A stretch of DNA of 64,000 bases from Skeletonema tropicum (Eukaryota; Bacillariophyta; Thalassiosirophyceae; Thalassiosirales; Thalassiosiraceae), in assembly GCA_037178625.1 (NCBI GenBank), contig CM074130.1, positions 2,046,001 through 2,110,000 of the forward strand, in the 5' to 3' direction. Below, in pieces: positions 21,930 to 31,757 of this stretch (the first letter of the stretch is position 1; the number at the start of each line of letters is the position of its first letter). The notes beneath the pieces are model-generated. The model saw only the letters and a program-made list of their open reading frames with translations. It did not search any database and was not told where the DNA came from. The position numbers and the translations under genes are program-made.

Positions 21930-22041
21930 GTAGTAGCGACTGCTGCAGTGAACAGAAGTAACTAATCATTTGCTGCATTGTATGATATTTCTATATGTTA
22001 CACTCCCCTTATTGCTTTATGATGCACATCATAGTGATCCT

Positions 22042-22489
22042 CTAACAATCCATTTCCAGCAGAAAGTCAAGCATTTCTTCATCATATTCTTCTTTTGTTT
22101 GAACTTTGACGATCTTATTGTCTTCTATCGTGAGAATATTGTGAAAGGAAGTATTCTCTTGTTTATTCACTACTCGGATCTTTACATTCACCGTATTCAA
22201 ACCTTCTTTTCTGAAGTGTATCAACGTCATCTTGGATCCAAGTGAAAGATGAATTTCATGGAGGTGCTCGATCTGGCCTTCGATTGATGGGGTAGCCTCC
22301 ATACTCGGTACTTTGAACGTTACCGTAAATCGCATTGAACTTTTCCTTCGCAAGGGAAACTGCATGTTCATCTTTCATCTCTCCATTAAAGATTGAGATG
22401 TATTGGCGATACTGCTGCTCGAAATTTGTCTCCATAATAGGCGAAGGGGCAGAATAATTCATGTGGACAATCGTTTGTACCTTTCCCAT
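22042..22489 (-). CDS. Small NTF2/SnoaL-like protein (tentative)
   Basis: Two overlapping minus-strand frames need joining. The first starts at 22489 and encodes a helical stretch with YRQYISIFNGEM and AKEKFNAIYG. The second encodes beta-rich sequence such as IEHLHEIHLSLGSKMTLIHF and ILTIEDNKIVKV. Helices followed by strands fit the NTF2-like (SnoaL) fold of ~130 residues. A 46-nt GT-AG intron (donor right after AIYG) joins them into 133 residues; alternatively one base is skipped, giving 148. The 46-nt intron gives the shorter, family-like length. The function is unknown. The gene lies 3' of HisRS, in convergent orientation, with a 112 bp gap. Confidence 0.5.
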
Positions 22490-23124
22490 CAATTATTGCT
22501 CACATTTATGAGAAGTCTGCGCCATGAAATTGCAAATAATTGATGACATAAGCAAGTACTTGGAGAGTAGTGACTAAAATAATCTATCAGCCCAAGTGAT
22601 GCTCTCTTGCTTGCTTTACATGATTGATTGATCTTGGATGTGAGTCGCAATGACTACTCCTACATAAGTATCTAGGAGTACTTACTTATCTATCTATCTA
22701 TTCGGGAGTCTTCTTAATTGGTACACAATGGTGGAAAAGCAAGATAAGAAGTATTGTATTTTGTACTTATTGTACAATACGTACTGTAGAGGAAGGCCTT
22801 CATCAGAGCACACTCTTACTACTTTATCTACTCCTATCAACTTGTACACATCAAATCTTCCACATGGGAAGAGACTAGATCAAGCTCGTTGTTGAGAATA
22901 GTGCTCTTCCTCGTATGGTGTAGAAGAGATGCAACTGGTTACCCAATTTCAAGTGTATGGTGACGTTCAAATTCAAATGCTTGCTACTTAAGCAAATTAC
23001 CACCTCAGTAAGATATTTGTCCTTTGGTAAACATGATGCTCATTACAATAATTGATAATCTTATTCTTTTATCATGTTACATGTATACAAGCTGACATCA
23101 TCCCTACAAACTCCACTCGCTAAT
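22490..23124. other. Intergenic
   Basis: This AT-rich stretch contains the motif CTAGGAGTACTTAC followed by a short ATCT tandem (22671-22702). I see no gene. Confidence 0.5.
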
Positions 23125-23733
23125 TCATGGAACATTGATGAAGACCTTGCCGCCTTGCTCACCAAGACCATATACAGGAAGTTCCTTTGCCTCAGTCTTG
23201 CTGAACAAAAAGCCAAACAATTTTCCACCTTCCTTCTCAACAGGTGCACCCGTTCTTAAATTGTATGTAGCTCCACAAAAGTCGCATTGTAAACGAGCCT
23301 CGTTGTTAGTCTCATCATTTGGTGCCAACACATTACCCTTGGTGAGAGGAATTTGACAGCTGGCGCAACTGGAACTGAAGCAATAGGTTTTATCTTCGTA
23401 GTTAACAACAGATACTGCGCCAGTAGGATTTGTTTGTTTGTTGATCAATGAAGGAACTTGTGTGTCAATAAGCTTCACAACGTTTTTCTCTGAAGGTAGA
23501 GATTTGATAGAAGGGATGCTTGTCTGTACCCAATTACTCTTCGGCTTGCTATCTGCATCAGTTTCAGATCCGCCAATTGATTTAGGTTTGTTCAGTTTAC
23601 TATTACCGCCGCTGGTCAAACCGCCGCGTCTACCTTTTGCCATAAGTGCAGAAGACGACTGATCTGGCAGAACGGGAGCGAAACCAGACACGGTAGCTGC
23701 ACATGAGAGAAGAATGAGGGTAGAAAGCTTCAT
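23125..23733 (-). CDS. Plastid-targeted Rieske-like protein with four cysteines
   Basis: This protein has 202 residues. The N-terminus is a signal peptide (MKLSTLILLSCAATVS) followed by GFAPVLP. An aromatic residue after the signal cleavage site is the diatom rule for import into complex plastids, and a Ser/Lys/Gly-rich transit region follows. The C-terminal ~90 residues resemble a Rieske domain but carry C-x2-C (SSCASCQIPL) and C-x2-CG (CDFCGATYNLRTGAPV) instead of the usual Cys-His pairs. The second motif keeps the Rieske spacing and the TGAP element. A [2Fe-2S] centre with four Cys, or zinc, or a purely structural role are all possible. Plant PSB33, a thylakoid protein, is another Rieske-like protein with altered ligands. 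The gene is divergent from the ABHD10-like gene. Confidence 0.75.
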   Translation of the reverse strand: MKLSTLILLSCAATVSGFAPVLPDQSSSALMAKGRRGGLTSGGNSKLNKPKSIGGSETDADSKPKSNWVQTSIPSIKSLPSEKNVVKLIDTQVPSLINKQTNPTGAVSVVNYEDKTYCFSSSCASCQIPLTKGNVLAPNDETNNEARLQCDFCGATYNLRTGAPVEKEGGKLFGFLFSKTEAKELPVYGLGEQGGKVFINVP

Positions 23734-24147
23734 GTTGTTGTGCGTACGATTATTGTGAAGGAGCGGAATGTGTTAGAATTTGTGTGCAGGAGGAACTTCG
23801 CTATGATATGCATATGTACTGAGGAGTTGAGTGACATGGTTGAATGAGGGGTATCAAGAGTGAGTCACAACTCACAACGTGGCGCCAAAAAAGCTCATTT
23901 CGAGGAGCACCGCACATCGAACATCGACTTTCCTTCGGAAAGTCGGCGTAGGGCGTAGCGCCTTGATCCTCCGGAAACACATCATGATGCGATGTTTGCA
24001 CCGCCATCCGCCATCTCCACTACTCTTGCAACCTCCTTGGACTTTCAGCTCATATTGCATCATGTTTAAAGCTTCCAGCTACTACAGCTGATTGGACTCT
24101 TGTCATCCCAAGTAGCATCAAGCATTAGATCCCTGATCGAACGATGT
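23734..24147. other. Divergent intergenic region
   Basis: About 400 bp separate the Rieske-like gene from the hydrolase and probably hold both promoters. The part at 23930-23975 is CG-containing and contains GGCGTAGGGCGTAGCGCC. No gene is visible. Confidence 0.45.
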
Positions 24148-25111
24148 ATGAAGATTTCTCTGCTTGCTTTTCTCCGCTATGGATGTGTAGGCAAGCATCG
24201 ATATCATGTGACTAAATCCAGTTGCAAAACAATGTTACATGAGTCAAATCAAGTTTCCTATTGGACCGGGATAAATTGCATCAAAAAGCTTGCTTTTCGG
24301 CATGACGAGCCAGGAGCTGACGATTACGCAACAAGAAGCAATACAACTGTGATGTTCGTAAACGGACTACTGAGCAGTATGAATGGCACGAAATGCAGTG
24401 CCTTGCAAAAATACTGCAAAAAGAACAATGTCAGCTTTCTCTGTTTTGATTATAGAGGACATGGTCAGAGCTCAGGTCAATTCATTGACTGCACCATGCA
24501 TGACTGGGTTGCAGATGCATCTGACATGTTGAATTACATAGTTTCTCTCACAAAGGAGCAAAATCAAGAATCAAATATCATATTGATAGGCTCTTCATTA
24601 GGTGGATGGATATCATTAGTTACTTGCAATGCAAAAGCCAGATGCAATATCCGCAGTGATTGGGATTGGCTCTGCAATCGATTACACTTCCGATACTTAT
24701 GACAAATTATCAGATGAACAACGTACCATATGGGAGAATTCAATGGAAACCAGCGCCAGTTCGAATCACTTCAGAATCTTATCTCCATACTTGGACGTTG
24801 CATTTCCTTTTTCACGCGATTTATACCTCAGTGGAAATGACTATTTAATCTGCCAAGACAACCATCTTTCAAAGGGTATTGCAAACTGTGAATTGAGATG
24901 CCCAGTGAGATTCCTTCATGGAGATGAAGACGATGTAGTTCCTTTTACAAAGATCTACGAGGCAGCTAGTGCTCTTCGATCCAAATATTCTGGGACGGAT
25001 ATTACCATAACGTTGTTCAAAGGTGGAGATCATCGACTATCGACAGCAGATGATGTAGCAGCCATCCTAGACACACTTGATGAATTTGTAAAAAAATACA
25101 ACTCTAAATAA
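24148..25111 (+). CDS. ABHD10-like alpha/beta hydrolase, one frame break
   Basis: The fold elements are in order: FVNGLLSSMNG (oxyanion strand), FDYRGHGQSSG, nucleophile elbow GSSLGGW with the catalytic Ser, then in the next frame HGDEDDVVPF with the acid residue and GGDHRLS with the catalytic His. The sequence around the elbow follows ABHD10, a mitochondrial thioesterase/glucuronide esterase. The frame breaks near 24620-24630. Removing one base at ACTTGCAATGCA restores an alignment without gaps through SLVTC and MQKPDAISAVIG, giving 320 residues. The first ATG in frame is at 24148; the N-terminus is basic and may be an organelle presequence. Active protein needs the break to be an error or to be bypassed. 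Confidence 0.75.
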
Positions 25112-25345
25112 AATAAGTATGCCAACACTTACTTGCAGTCATCGAGACACCCGTAATTCTTTGCTCGATATCATATCATTATCTGGCGATGGATGTCTGA
25201 CTTCCACTTGGATCAATGCAATTCTGTATTCTGCCTTCAATTATTCCTCTGCATGCTCGCTGGAAATCGAAGAGAAGTCAAAGAGGAAATTTCATCACAC
25301 TCACATGTTTCGCATCTAGTCACCTTCCTTCTGCAGCCTTCACTT

Positions 25346-27373
25346 TCACGCTACCATCTTACGATACAAATTCACGACAAAATCTTCCGCATCTTCGTCT
25401 AGAACCATCTTCATCTCATCCAACATTGAGCTGGTACTACATCCTCCGTCCTTGGCCAATTCTTTCATAATGAAATCAATGAGAGTTGTTTCCTCCTCAC
25501 CTAAGTAGTCCACAATTTGAGCAGTGATGTATGTCTTCAAAGAATCGAGAGCTGTTGGAAGAGGAGGGAACTTGCAATCAGAAGATAATATACCTTCTTT
25601 CGTGGTGTGTACAACACTCGTTGAAGATGAAGCTGCTGCAGCGGTAGCTTGTTTGTCTGCAGCTTCGTTCGCAGCACGTATTTCGCTGAGACTTTGTCCA
25701 CCTTCAACATCCAAGCGTTGTTTACGAACATTGATGTCACGATTGGCTTCAGACGGGATAAACTTTCGTTTCCTAGTGCCTTCCTCTTCGTCATCCTGTG
25801 ATTTTGTCTGCGACGTCGATGCTGTTGTTGATTCTGTAACTCCACTATTGGCTTTGGTCATCCATGCGGGCAAATTCGACACGCCACGTTGTCCTGAATC
25901 CGCCACATCGGCTGTCGCGGTAGCAGAACTTTCTATTGATTGCTGCTGCTGCTGCTGCTCTTGTTGTCGCTTCAGCTCCTCTCGTTTCTTCCTCTCATTA
26001 CGCCCCAGTTCAATAAACTGTCGGACCTTCTTCGACATTCGATCTGTAATAATATCTACACGTCTCCGCCTACTAGTCACATCCCGAGTTTCCAACTTCC
26101 GCTTAAACTCCAACACAGCATTCACAACGTCAGGAGCATTGAGCGGATCTGCATCCTCATCATATGCTCCACCACCAGCCGCGGCAGCAATTTTGTCCTT
26201 GTCTAGTCGGAGCCCACCATGATGGTCATTATCGGCATTATTATCTCCCGTGGCGGCGGCTGCATGCCCACCCCACTGATCGTCATAGTGTTTTTGTTGT
26301 TCAACCCCGCCGCCATTCTTCGTTGTGCCATCTTCCTCGTATCGCAATCGCATTGCCGTTAATGACTCTAGTAAACGAAATGTAATTGTCGGATCTTGGG
26401 GGACAGGATCAGGTTGGGGAATAGTCATATCAGGTGGAATGTTGGGAAGATCTGGGATGTGGTAATTTGCCAGATGGTAAATGTGCATATGTTGTAATTG
26501 TTGAAGGGTTGCCAAGTGTTGCGCTTCTTCCTCTTTTGTGTATTTTGATTGTTTCAATTCTTTTTGTGCTGCTACTATTGTTTGCTGTTCATTAGATTTT
26601 GTTACGGTTTGCTCTTTCTCTACCGCGGCATCAGCTGGTTTCATTTCGTAGGATTTTTCATTACTTGTTGCGTCGGTTGCAACCTCGTTTGTTTGTTCCG
26701 CGCCCCCTTGCCCTTCATTAGTAGCATCAGTATCAGCTGCTGATGACGGAGGTTCCGTTACTTTCGCAGGCAATACAGGCAGTGCACCCTTCCCGTCATT
26801 CTCCAGACTACACTTTCTCAGTGCCAGCAATCCCCCAGCAAAATTCTTTGCACCAATGTAATGATTCATTTTGATCACTGCCAATCCTCCCCTGGCACCT
26901 GTCCAGTTCAATGCCTCCATGATTTGCGTCTCATTATTTCTATTAGTAGTACCATTGGTAGTATTGCTCTTCTCCTCCTCATCCAGCAGTCCCAATATTC
27001 CACGCTCCTTCATCTTTCTCCACTCCTCACTCTTGACCGGAGCACAGCACCCCAAATGAACCGTGCGCGCCGTCGCCCCACACGCTGGAAATACAGCCTC
27101 TCGGATGGTTCGTATGGATCGAAGGAATTGGGGTAGATTGGTGACAAGGACGACTTGGGCGGAATTTTGTGGGTGAAGGTTGAGAGTGCGATCTGCCGTG
27201 GCTAGTAGGTGTGATGGTGGCGGCGGGAGTGATGATGTCGACGGACCAGAAGAAGGTGGAGGTGGTGGGAGCGGAGGAATGCCTGGCGGGGGGAGGGGGA
27301 GTGGTGGTGGTGGCATACCTGGTGGTGGCACTCCTGGAGGAAGAGGAGGCGGCGGAAACGATGGAGGGTTCAT
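25346..27373 (-). CDS. RBM25-like splicing factor with PWI domain
   Basis: This single-exon protein has 675 residues. Residues 1-55 are a run of Pro-rich repeats as in RBM25. Residues ~70-190 resemble a divergent RRM, with QVVLVTNLPQFL as the RNP2-like strand and GGLAVIKMNHYIGA in the second half. The middle is Ala/Thr/Glu-rich, followed by basic helical sequence (SRRRRVDIITDRMSKKVRQF) and a Gln run. The last ~70 residues form a PWI domain (TYITAQIVDYLGEEETTLID through FVVNLYRKMVA), which binds nucleic acid. RBM25 and yeast Snu71 associate with U1 snRNP and influence 5' splice-site choice. The assignment rests on domain order and the PWI end; the middle is low complexity. Confidence 0.85.
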   Translation of the reverse strand: MNPPSFPPPPLPPGVPPPGMPPPPLPLPPPGIPPLPPPPPSSGPSTSSLPPPPSHLLATADRTLNLHPQNSAQVVLVTNLPQFLRSIRTIREAVFPACGATARTVHLGCCAPVKSEEWRKMKERGILGLLDEEEKSNTTNGTTNRNNETQIMEALNWTGARGGLAVIKMNHYIGAKNFAGGLLALRKCSLENDGKGALPVLPAKVTEPPSSAADTDATNEGQGGAEQTNEVATDATSNEKSYEMKPADAAVEKEQTVTKSNEQQTIVAAQKELKQSKYTKEEEAQHLATLQQLQHMHIYHLANYHIPDLPNIPPDMTIPQPDPVPQDPTITFRLLESLTAMRLRYEEDGTTKNGGGVEQQKHYDDQWGGHAAAATGDNNADNDHHGGLRLDKDKIAAAAGGGAYDEDADPLNAPDVVNAVLEFKRKLETRDVTSRRRRVDIITDRMSKKVRQFIELGRNERKKREELKRQQEQQQQQQSIESSATATADVADSGQRGVSNLPAWMTKANSGVTESTTASTSQTKSQDDEEEGTRKRKFIPSEANRDINVRKQRLDVEGGQSLSEIRAANEAADKQATAAAASSSTSVVHTTKEGILSSDCKFPPLPTALDSLKTYITAQIVDYLGEEETTLIDFIMKELAKDGGCSTSSMLDEMKMVLDEDAEDFVVNLYRKMVA

Positions 27374-27647
27374 CTTCCAGATGATGTAAGTACGATATTT
27401 GCGAATATGTAGTTCAGAATTTTCTGCGGTGATTGCAAATCCAAAGTGACAGTCGCTTCTCTTTTGTGCTGAGAGGAAGCCGCCTTCGAGAATAAGTATA
27501 TGTTGTATTGATGTGCAACTCTATTCAACAACAACACGACAATGGGAAAATACGATAGCCAGGAAGTAAAGCTAACAGTAGTAAGTACTTAACCAGAAGA
27601 TGCCCACACCCCGGATCCACCCCGGGTGGCGTCTTTACCACGTAACT

Positions 27648-28570
27648 GTGTCAATAATAGGTCGATTCTTTTGGTTCAAAGACCAACAACCTTCCATTTA
27701 GTTAGTTTAGAACGCCTCTGCAACGTGACATGGTGGTATTCCGACCATTCTCCAAGATATTGGGGGTACTAATTCAGTAGCACTGGCATCGTCGGCCCGG
27801 GGTGCTCGCTCGGCCATCACGCATCACACACTAACAAAAAACATCTCCTCCATGACGAATCCGACGGCAAACCATGGTACTATTGGGCCAATATTCCCAA
27901 AATCAACATAAACAACATAGTGCCGGACCCCATTTTTTATGCAGATTCCGATTCTGTAAGCGGTGGCGGCCGAATCGGCGTCGTTGTGATGGTATACGGC
28001 TCTAACCGCCAGAGACACAAAATCTGCACATGCCGGGCAACATCATGACATACTCATATTTAATAGATTTCGGCTATTTAATAGCCATGGTGCATTGCAG
28101 ACACCTTCTGAATACTATGATGATTGATTATTATTATCAGTTTTATTGATTACATACAAATTAGACGTAATAATTGAGTAGTAGGTCAAATCATCCGCTG
28201 TTGCTTTGATCCCATCGGGTAGGAATGGTGCTGTTAGGAGTCATATGATACCCTCAAACCACTGTATAATGCTCGCAACAGATGGCTATTGGTGTTGTGT
28301 GGTGAAAAGGCCCCCAACTTGCAGGATGAATACACTCAATATCACTTCAAATACTCGTGTATGTAATTGCATTCGGCTCTTCATTTTCCACCAAAATATG
28401 CTACATATCAACCAGTCCAATAATGTCGTAGCCGCAATGAAATAGAGATATCTACACCAACCACGTTGATTGTTATATTATAGTCATCACCTCACAGACT
28501 TTTGGCACCCTCTCATTTCATTTTCTGTCAGATATATGCATTCTCCTTTTTGATGTATTTTGTGGAAATT
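27648..28570 (+). repeat. Diverged ~0.9 kb direct duplication, copy 1
   Basis: This segment is similar along its whole length to 29292-30192. Shared landmarks are TTGGTTCAAAGACCAA-type sequence (position 5 and the last three bases vary), CTCTGCAACGTGACATG, GACGAATCCGACGGCAAACC, GGTATACGGCTCTAAC, CATGCCGGGCAACATCAT, and GATATATGCATTCT near the end. Both copies share a plus-strand frame that ends in CRATS and a stop (TGA here, at 28045-28047). It may be a decayed element or a duplicated gene fragment. Confidence 0.8.
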
Positions 28571-28920
28571 GTTGAAGATAAAATCCGGTCAGGGCCCAAC
28601 GACGAAGACTACCGCTCCAGCCTATTACCACCGACAAGATGCTCTATCCAGTAAACAAACGTATTACTATGTTATTCACGAAGCACTAACATAGTTGATA
28701 AAGTAAGAGCATCCTTGGCTGTTGAGGCTCATGGTGCTCATCCTCCGTATCTTGAGGTCTTCCTCCATATCTTGGCTCTTCAAGATGAGCCTTTTACTAC
28801 GTCACAGTAAGATAGTTTCTTGTTGGGTTTGATTATCCGAGGCATTAGTCGACAACATCAGTTGCATCGACCAATTTCCGTTACGTTGTGGGCATGGCTA
28901 TTCTCTCCTACAGTAAGTCG

Positions 28921-28996
28921 TACCAAGCGACAATTTTGTTGCAGCCGATCTACAAATAGGCTTGTCTAGCAAATATCTCATTATTGTCGCTTGGTA
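28921..28996. repeat. Short hairpin, 14-bp perfect arms
   Basis: TACCAAGCGACAAT at 28921-28934 is repeated inverted at 28983-28996, with a 48-base spacer. The arms begin and end with TA. It could be a minimal MITE or an RNA hairpin. Confidence 0.5.
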
Positions 28997-29291
28997 GAAT
29001 GGCGATTTTGTGCTAATAGGCAGTCCACAATGGCATCATGGTGGTTGTGTCTTTGGCCGTTTGTGGTTGGTGAATGTCAGAGAAAGTGTGAAGAAGCAAA
29101 CGGCCACTTTTCCTGCCCGTGGGCAAAAAGGTTGATGCGTGACTTGATTTGGCCGAATTTGTTTTCGCACGGGGGTATATTAATTCCTATTGTAGGTCTA
29201 CGGAGGCATCTTCACTAGATAAACAGCTACTTTTACTAGGCAAAAAGTTAGTTCTGCCGCGGTGCTCGTTCGGTGCTCGTTTCGACTTCTA

Positions 29292-30192
29292 GCCATAACT
29301 ACGCCAATAATAGGCCGATTCTTATGGTTCAAAGACCAATAACTTTCCATTCAGTGAGTTTAGAATGCCTCTGCAACGTGACATGTTGGTATTCCGACCA
29401 TTCCCCGAGATATTGGGGGTGCCATTTCAGTAGTATCGACATTGGCCGGCGGCGGTGCTCGGCCATCACGCATCACACACCACAAAAAAACACCTCCACC
29501 ATGACGAATCCGACGGCAAACCATGGTACTATTGGACCAGAAACCACAAGATCAACATATACAAGATGATTTCTAAATCAGATTTTTATGCTGATTTCGA
29601 TTATGTAAGCGGCGGCATCCGATTCGAAGTCGTTGTGATGGTATACGGCTCTAACCTACGCAGACATGAAATCCGCACATGCCGGGCAACATCATAATAT
29701 ACTCATATTTAATACAATTCGGTAATTTAATAGCCATGGTGCATTACACACTCCTTCTATATATTATGATAATGGATATTTATTATCAGTTTTATTGATT
29801 ACATGCCAATTTATCATCCTCTGTTGTTTTGATGCCATCCGTTAGGAATGGTGTTGTTAGCAGTCGTATAATACCCTGAAACCACTGTATAATGCTCACA
29901 ATAGATCGCTATTGGTGTTGTGTGGTGAAAGGGTCCCCAACTTACAGGGTGAATACACTTAATATCACTTCAAATACTCGTGTTTGTGATGGCATTGGGC
30001 TCCTCATTTCCCCCAAAAAAATGCTATTTCCCAACTAGTCTAATATTGTTGTAGCCGCAATGAAATAGAGACATCTGGCGCAACCACGTTGATTGTCATA
30101 TAATAGTCATCGCCTCACCGACTTTTGGCACCGTTTCATTTGATTCTCTGTCAGATATATGCATTCTTCTTTTTGATGTATTTTGTGGAAAA
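29292..30192 (+). repeat. Diverged ~0.9 kb direct duplication, copy 2
   Basis: This is the second copy of 27648-28570, in the same orientation, ~700 bp further along. Its open plus-strand frame runs to 29697 and ends in the same CRATS-stop, with DESDGKPWYYW and VVVMVYGSN shared with copy 1. The frame has no ATG at its head, so if coding it would be an internal or last exon. No known family is recognised. Confidence 0.8.
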
Positions 30193-30631
30193 TATCCATT
30201 TTCACCCTCGATATTCACCATGCCACTGCATGCGTCATAGAACGCCATTACATGTTATCAAAGGGATAGATCGCCGCCTGACAGTATAATGTTGGCGTCT
30301 GCAAACCAGGTCGGTGGCGTAGCAACTCCTACTATTCACCTTAAGACCATGACGGAAGTGCATCATCACACCGATGTCAACATGCCATTTTCCGGCACCT
30401 CTACTTTGGTGCCATGATATGTAGCGATGGCGTCGGCCGAAAAAGAATCAAGGGCACCACTTCATAGATATGCTATTGGAGAGTGAGTTGCTGCAGTGTG
30501 GCCGTCTAAATTTATGTTTACGTAGTGCATTATTGTGTCGGCATGTAGTGGGTGGAGGTGCGCCATGGTGATGGACGAAAAAAAAAAGAGGCGCGCTGCG
30601 GCAGGGATGGGTTAAAAACAGATATGTACAA

Positions 30632-30911
30632 TACCCTGATTTATGGTGATAACGAGACTGGTCTCGTTTTGACTTTTTGCCTGGTCTCGTTACCAAGGCC
30701 ACCTCGAGACACTAGTCTCGTTATTGAAAAGTGGTCTCGTTATAAAGAAGAGATCTCGTTTCTCCTACAAACAACCCTACAAACAGCACGTATTTACACG
30801 TGCACTAGTCTCGTTTTCACCTGTTGATGGACTTGTCTCGTTATCAAAACAAGACTCGATCACTGGTCTCGTTTTCTGGAAGTGGTCTCGTTATCACCAT
30901 AAATCAGGGTA
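30632..30911. mobile_element. MITE-like element with 27-bp perfect terminal inverted repeats
   Basis: The ends are perfect inverted repeats (30632-30658 and 30885-30911) starting TACCCTGATTTATGGTGATA. If the outer TA is a target-site duplication, the element proper runs from CCCTGA at 30634 to TCAGGG at 30909, the pattern of Tc1/mariner-derived MITEs. The interior, about 225 bp, carries about ten TCTCGTT motifs in both orientations, for example GGTCTCGTT at 30660, TAGTCTCGTT at 30712 and GGTCTCGTT at 30884. It has no coding capacity. Confidence 0.85.
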
Positions 30912-30914
30912 CGA

Positions 30915-31630
30915 TACAGTGAGGACACGACTGTTGCATGGTACTGTACGAATGGGTTCAATGGGACACTTTTCCGTCAATCTCGGGAGTTAGTGGACAA
31001 GTAAGGTATCAATGAGCTTCTACGGACCAAAATAATAACATTGACGCTTTGAATTAGGGTCAACGCCCATGTAGTTGCCGAGATAGGGCAGGTCGTAGGG
31101 AGCTGATTTCACCATGGTGAATGTGTCTTTAGATGACCATTTTTGAGAGTCGAGTCAATTAATATTCCTTGTACGTAGGAATTCATATTTGGGTACCGTT
31201 TTCTGACGATTACTCAAGACTAATTTTGTCTATCCTTATTAACCCTATTTACCTGAAATTCATTCGAGCTCACTTTTAAGTCAACTAAATAATAAAAAAA
31301 TAAAAATTTGGGCTCTGCTACGCCACGCTACTAATTCCGGCGCGTGGCGTAGCAGGAAGAAATTTTTCGAAACTCCTTCTGGAAGCTGAGTTATGTGAGC
31401 TCGAAGATTTCGGCTGGCCTATTGAACCCATTCGTACAGTACCATGCATGGCCAGCTTATCATGCAGCAACCGTGACCTGCCTTCAACCATGCAACTTTG
31501 AAAAGTACAAGTATACGCATTATTACTAGTAAATAACGGACGACGGACAGGACCATGACAGCCTTCCAAATCATGCAGCAACTGAAACCATGCAACTCAG
31601 AAACCATGCAACAATCGTGTCCTCACTGTA
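30915..31630. mobile_element. TIR element bounded by TA, ~712 bp, non-autonomous
   Basis: The ends at 30915-30941 and 31604-31630 are inverted repeats beginning TACAGTGAGGACACGA with one mismatch over 27 bp, again with TA at each border. A second inverted pair lies inside (30936-30966 and 31418-31448, around ACTGTACGAATGGGTTCAA). A 14-bp perfect hairpin (CTGCTACGCCACGC at 31315-31328 and its complement at 31342-31355) and several CATGCAGCAAC/ACCATGCAAC subterminal repeats are also present. There is no transposase frame. It starts 3 bp after the preceding element ends. Confidence 0.75.
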
Positions 31631-31757
31631 CTTAGAGTAAAACAGTATTCACAGGGAGGCTCTACCCGCTCATTCTCATCAAGCTATTGTCTATCATCGT
31701 TGCGCCGACAAGGCATAGATCCTACTTTTATCTCACATACATCGTCACGCTCCAACC

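Larger units (their letters stand above)
27374..31757. other. Gene-poor, repeat- and element-rich interval
   Basis: This 4.4 kb stretch separates the RBM25-like gene from the DFRP1-like gene. It holds two diverged copies of a ~0.9 kb segment, a short hairpin (28921-28996), and two TIR elements bounded by TA in direct succession. A possible isolated first exon lies at 27542-27580: an ATG in a good context, 13 codons (MGKYDSQEVKLTV), then GTAAGT. I find no intact gene. Confidence 0.7.

Noticed and set aside
25524..26222. 232-codon plus-strand frame opposite the RBM25-like gene
   Set aside because: It is a Ser/Cys-rich shadow of a low-complexity coding region; the minus frame ends in a recognisable PWI domain.
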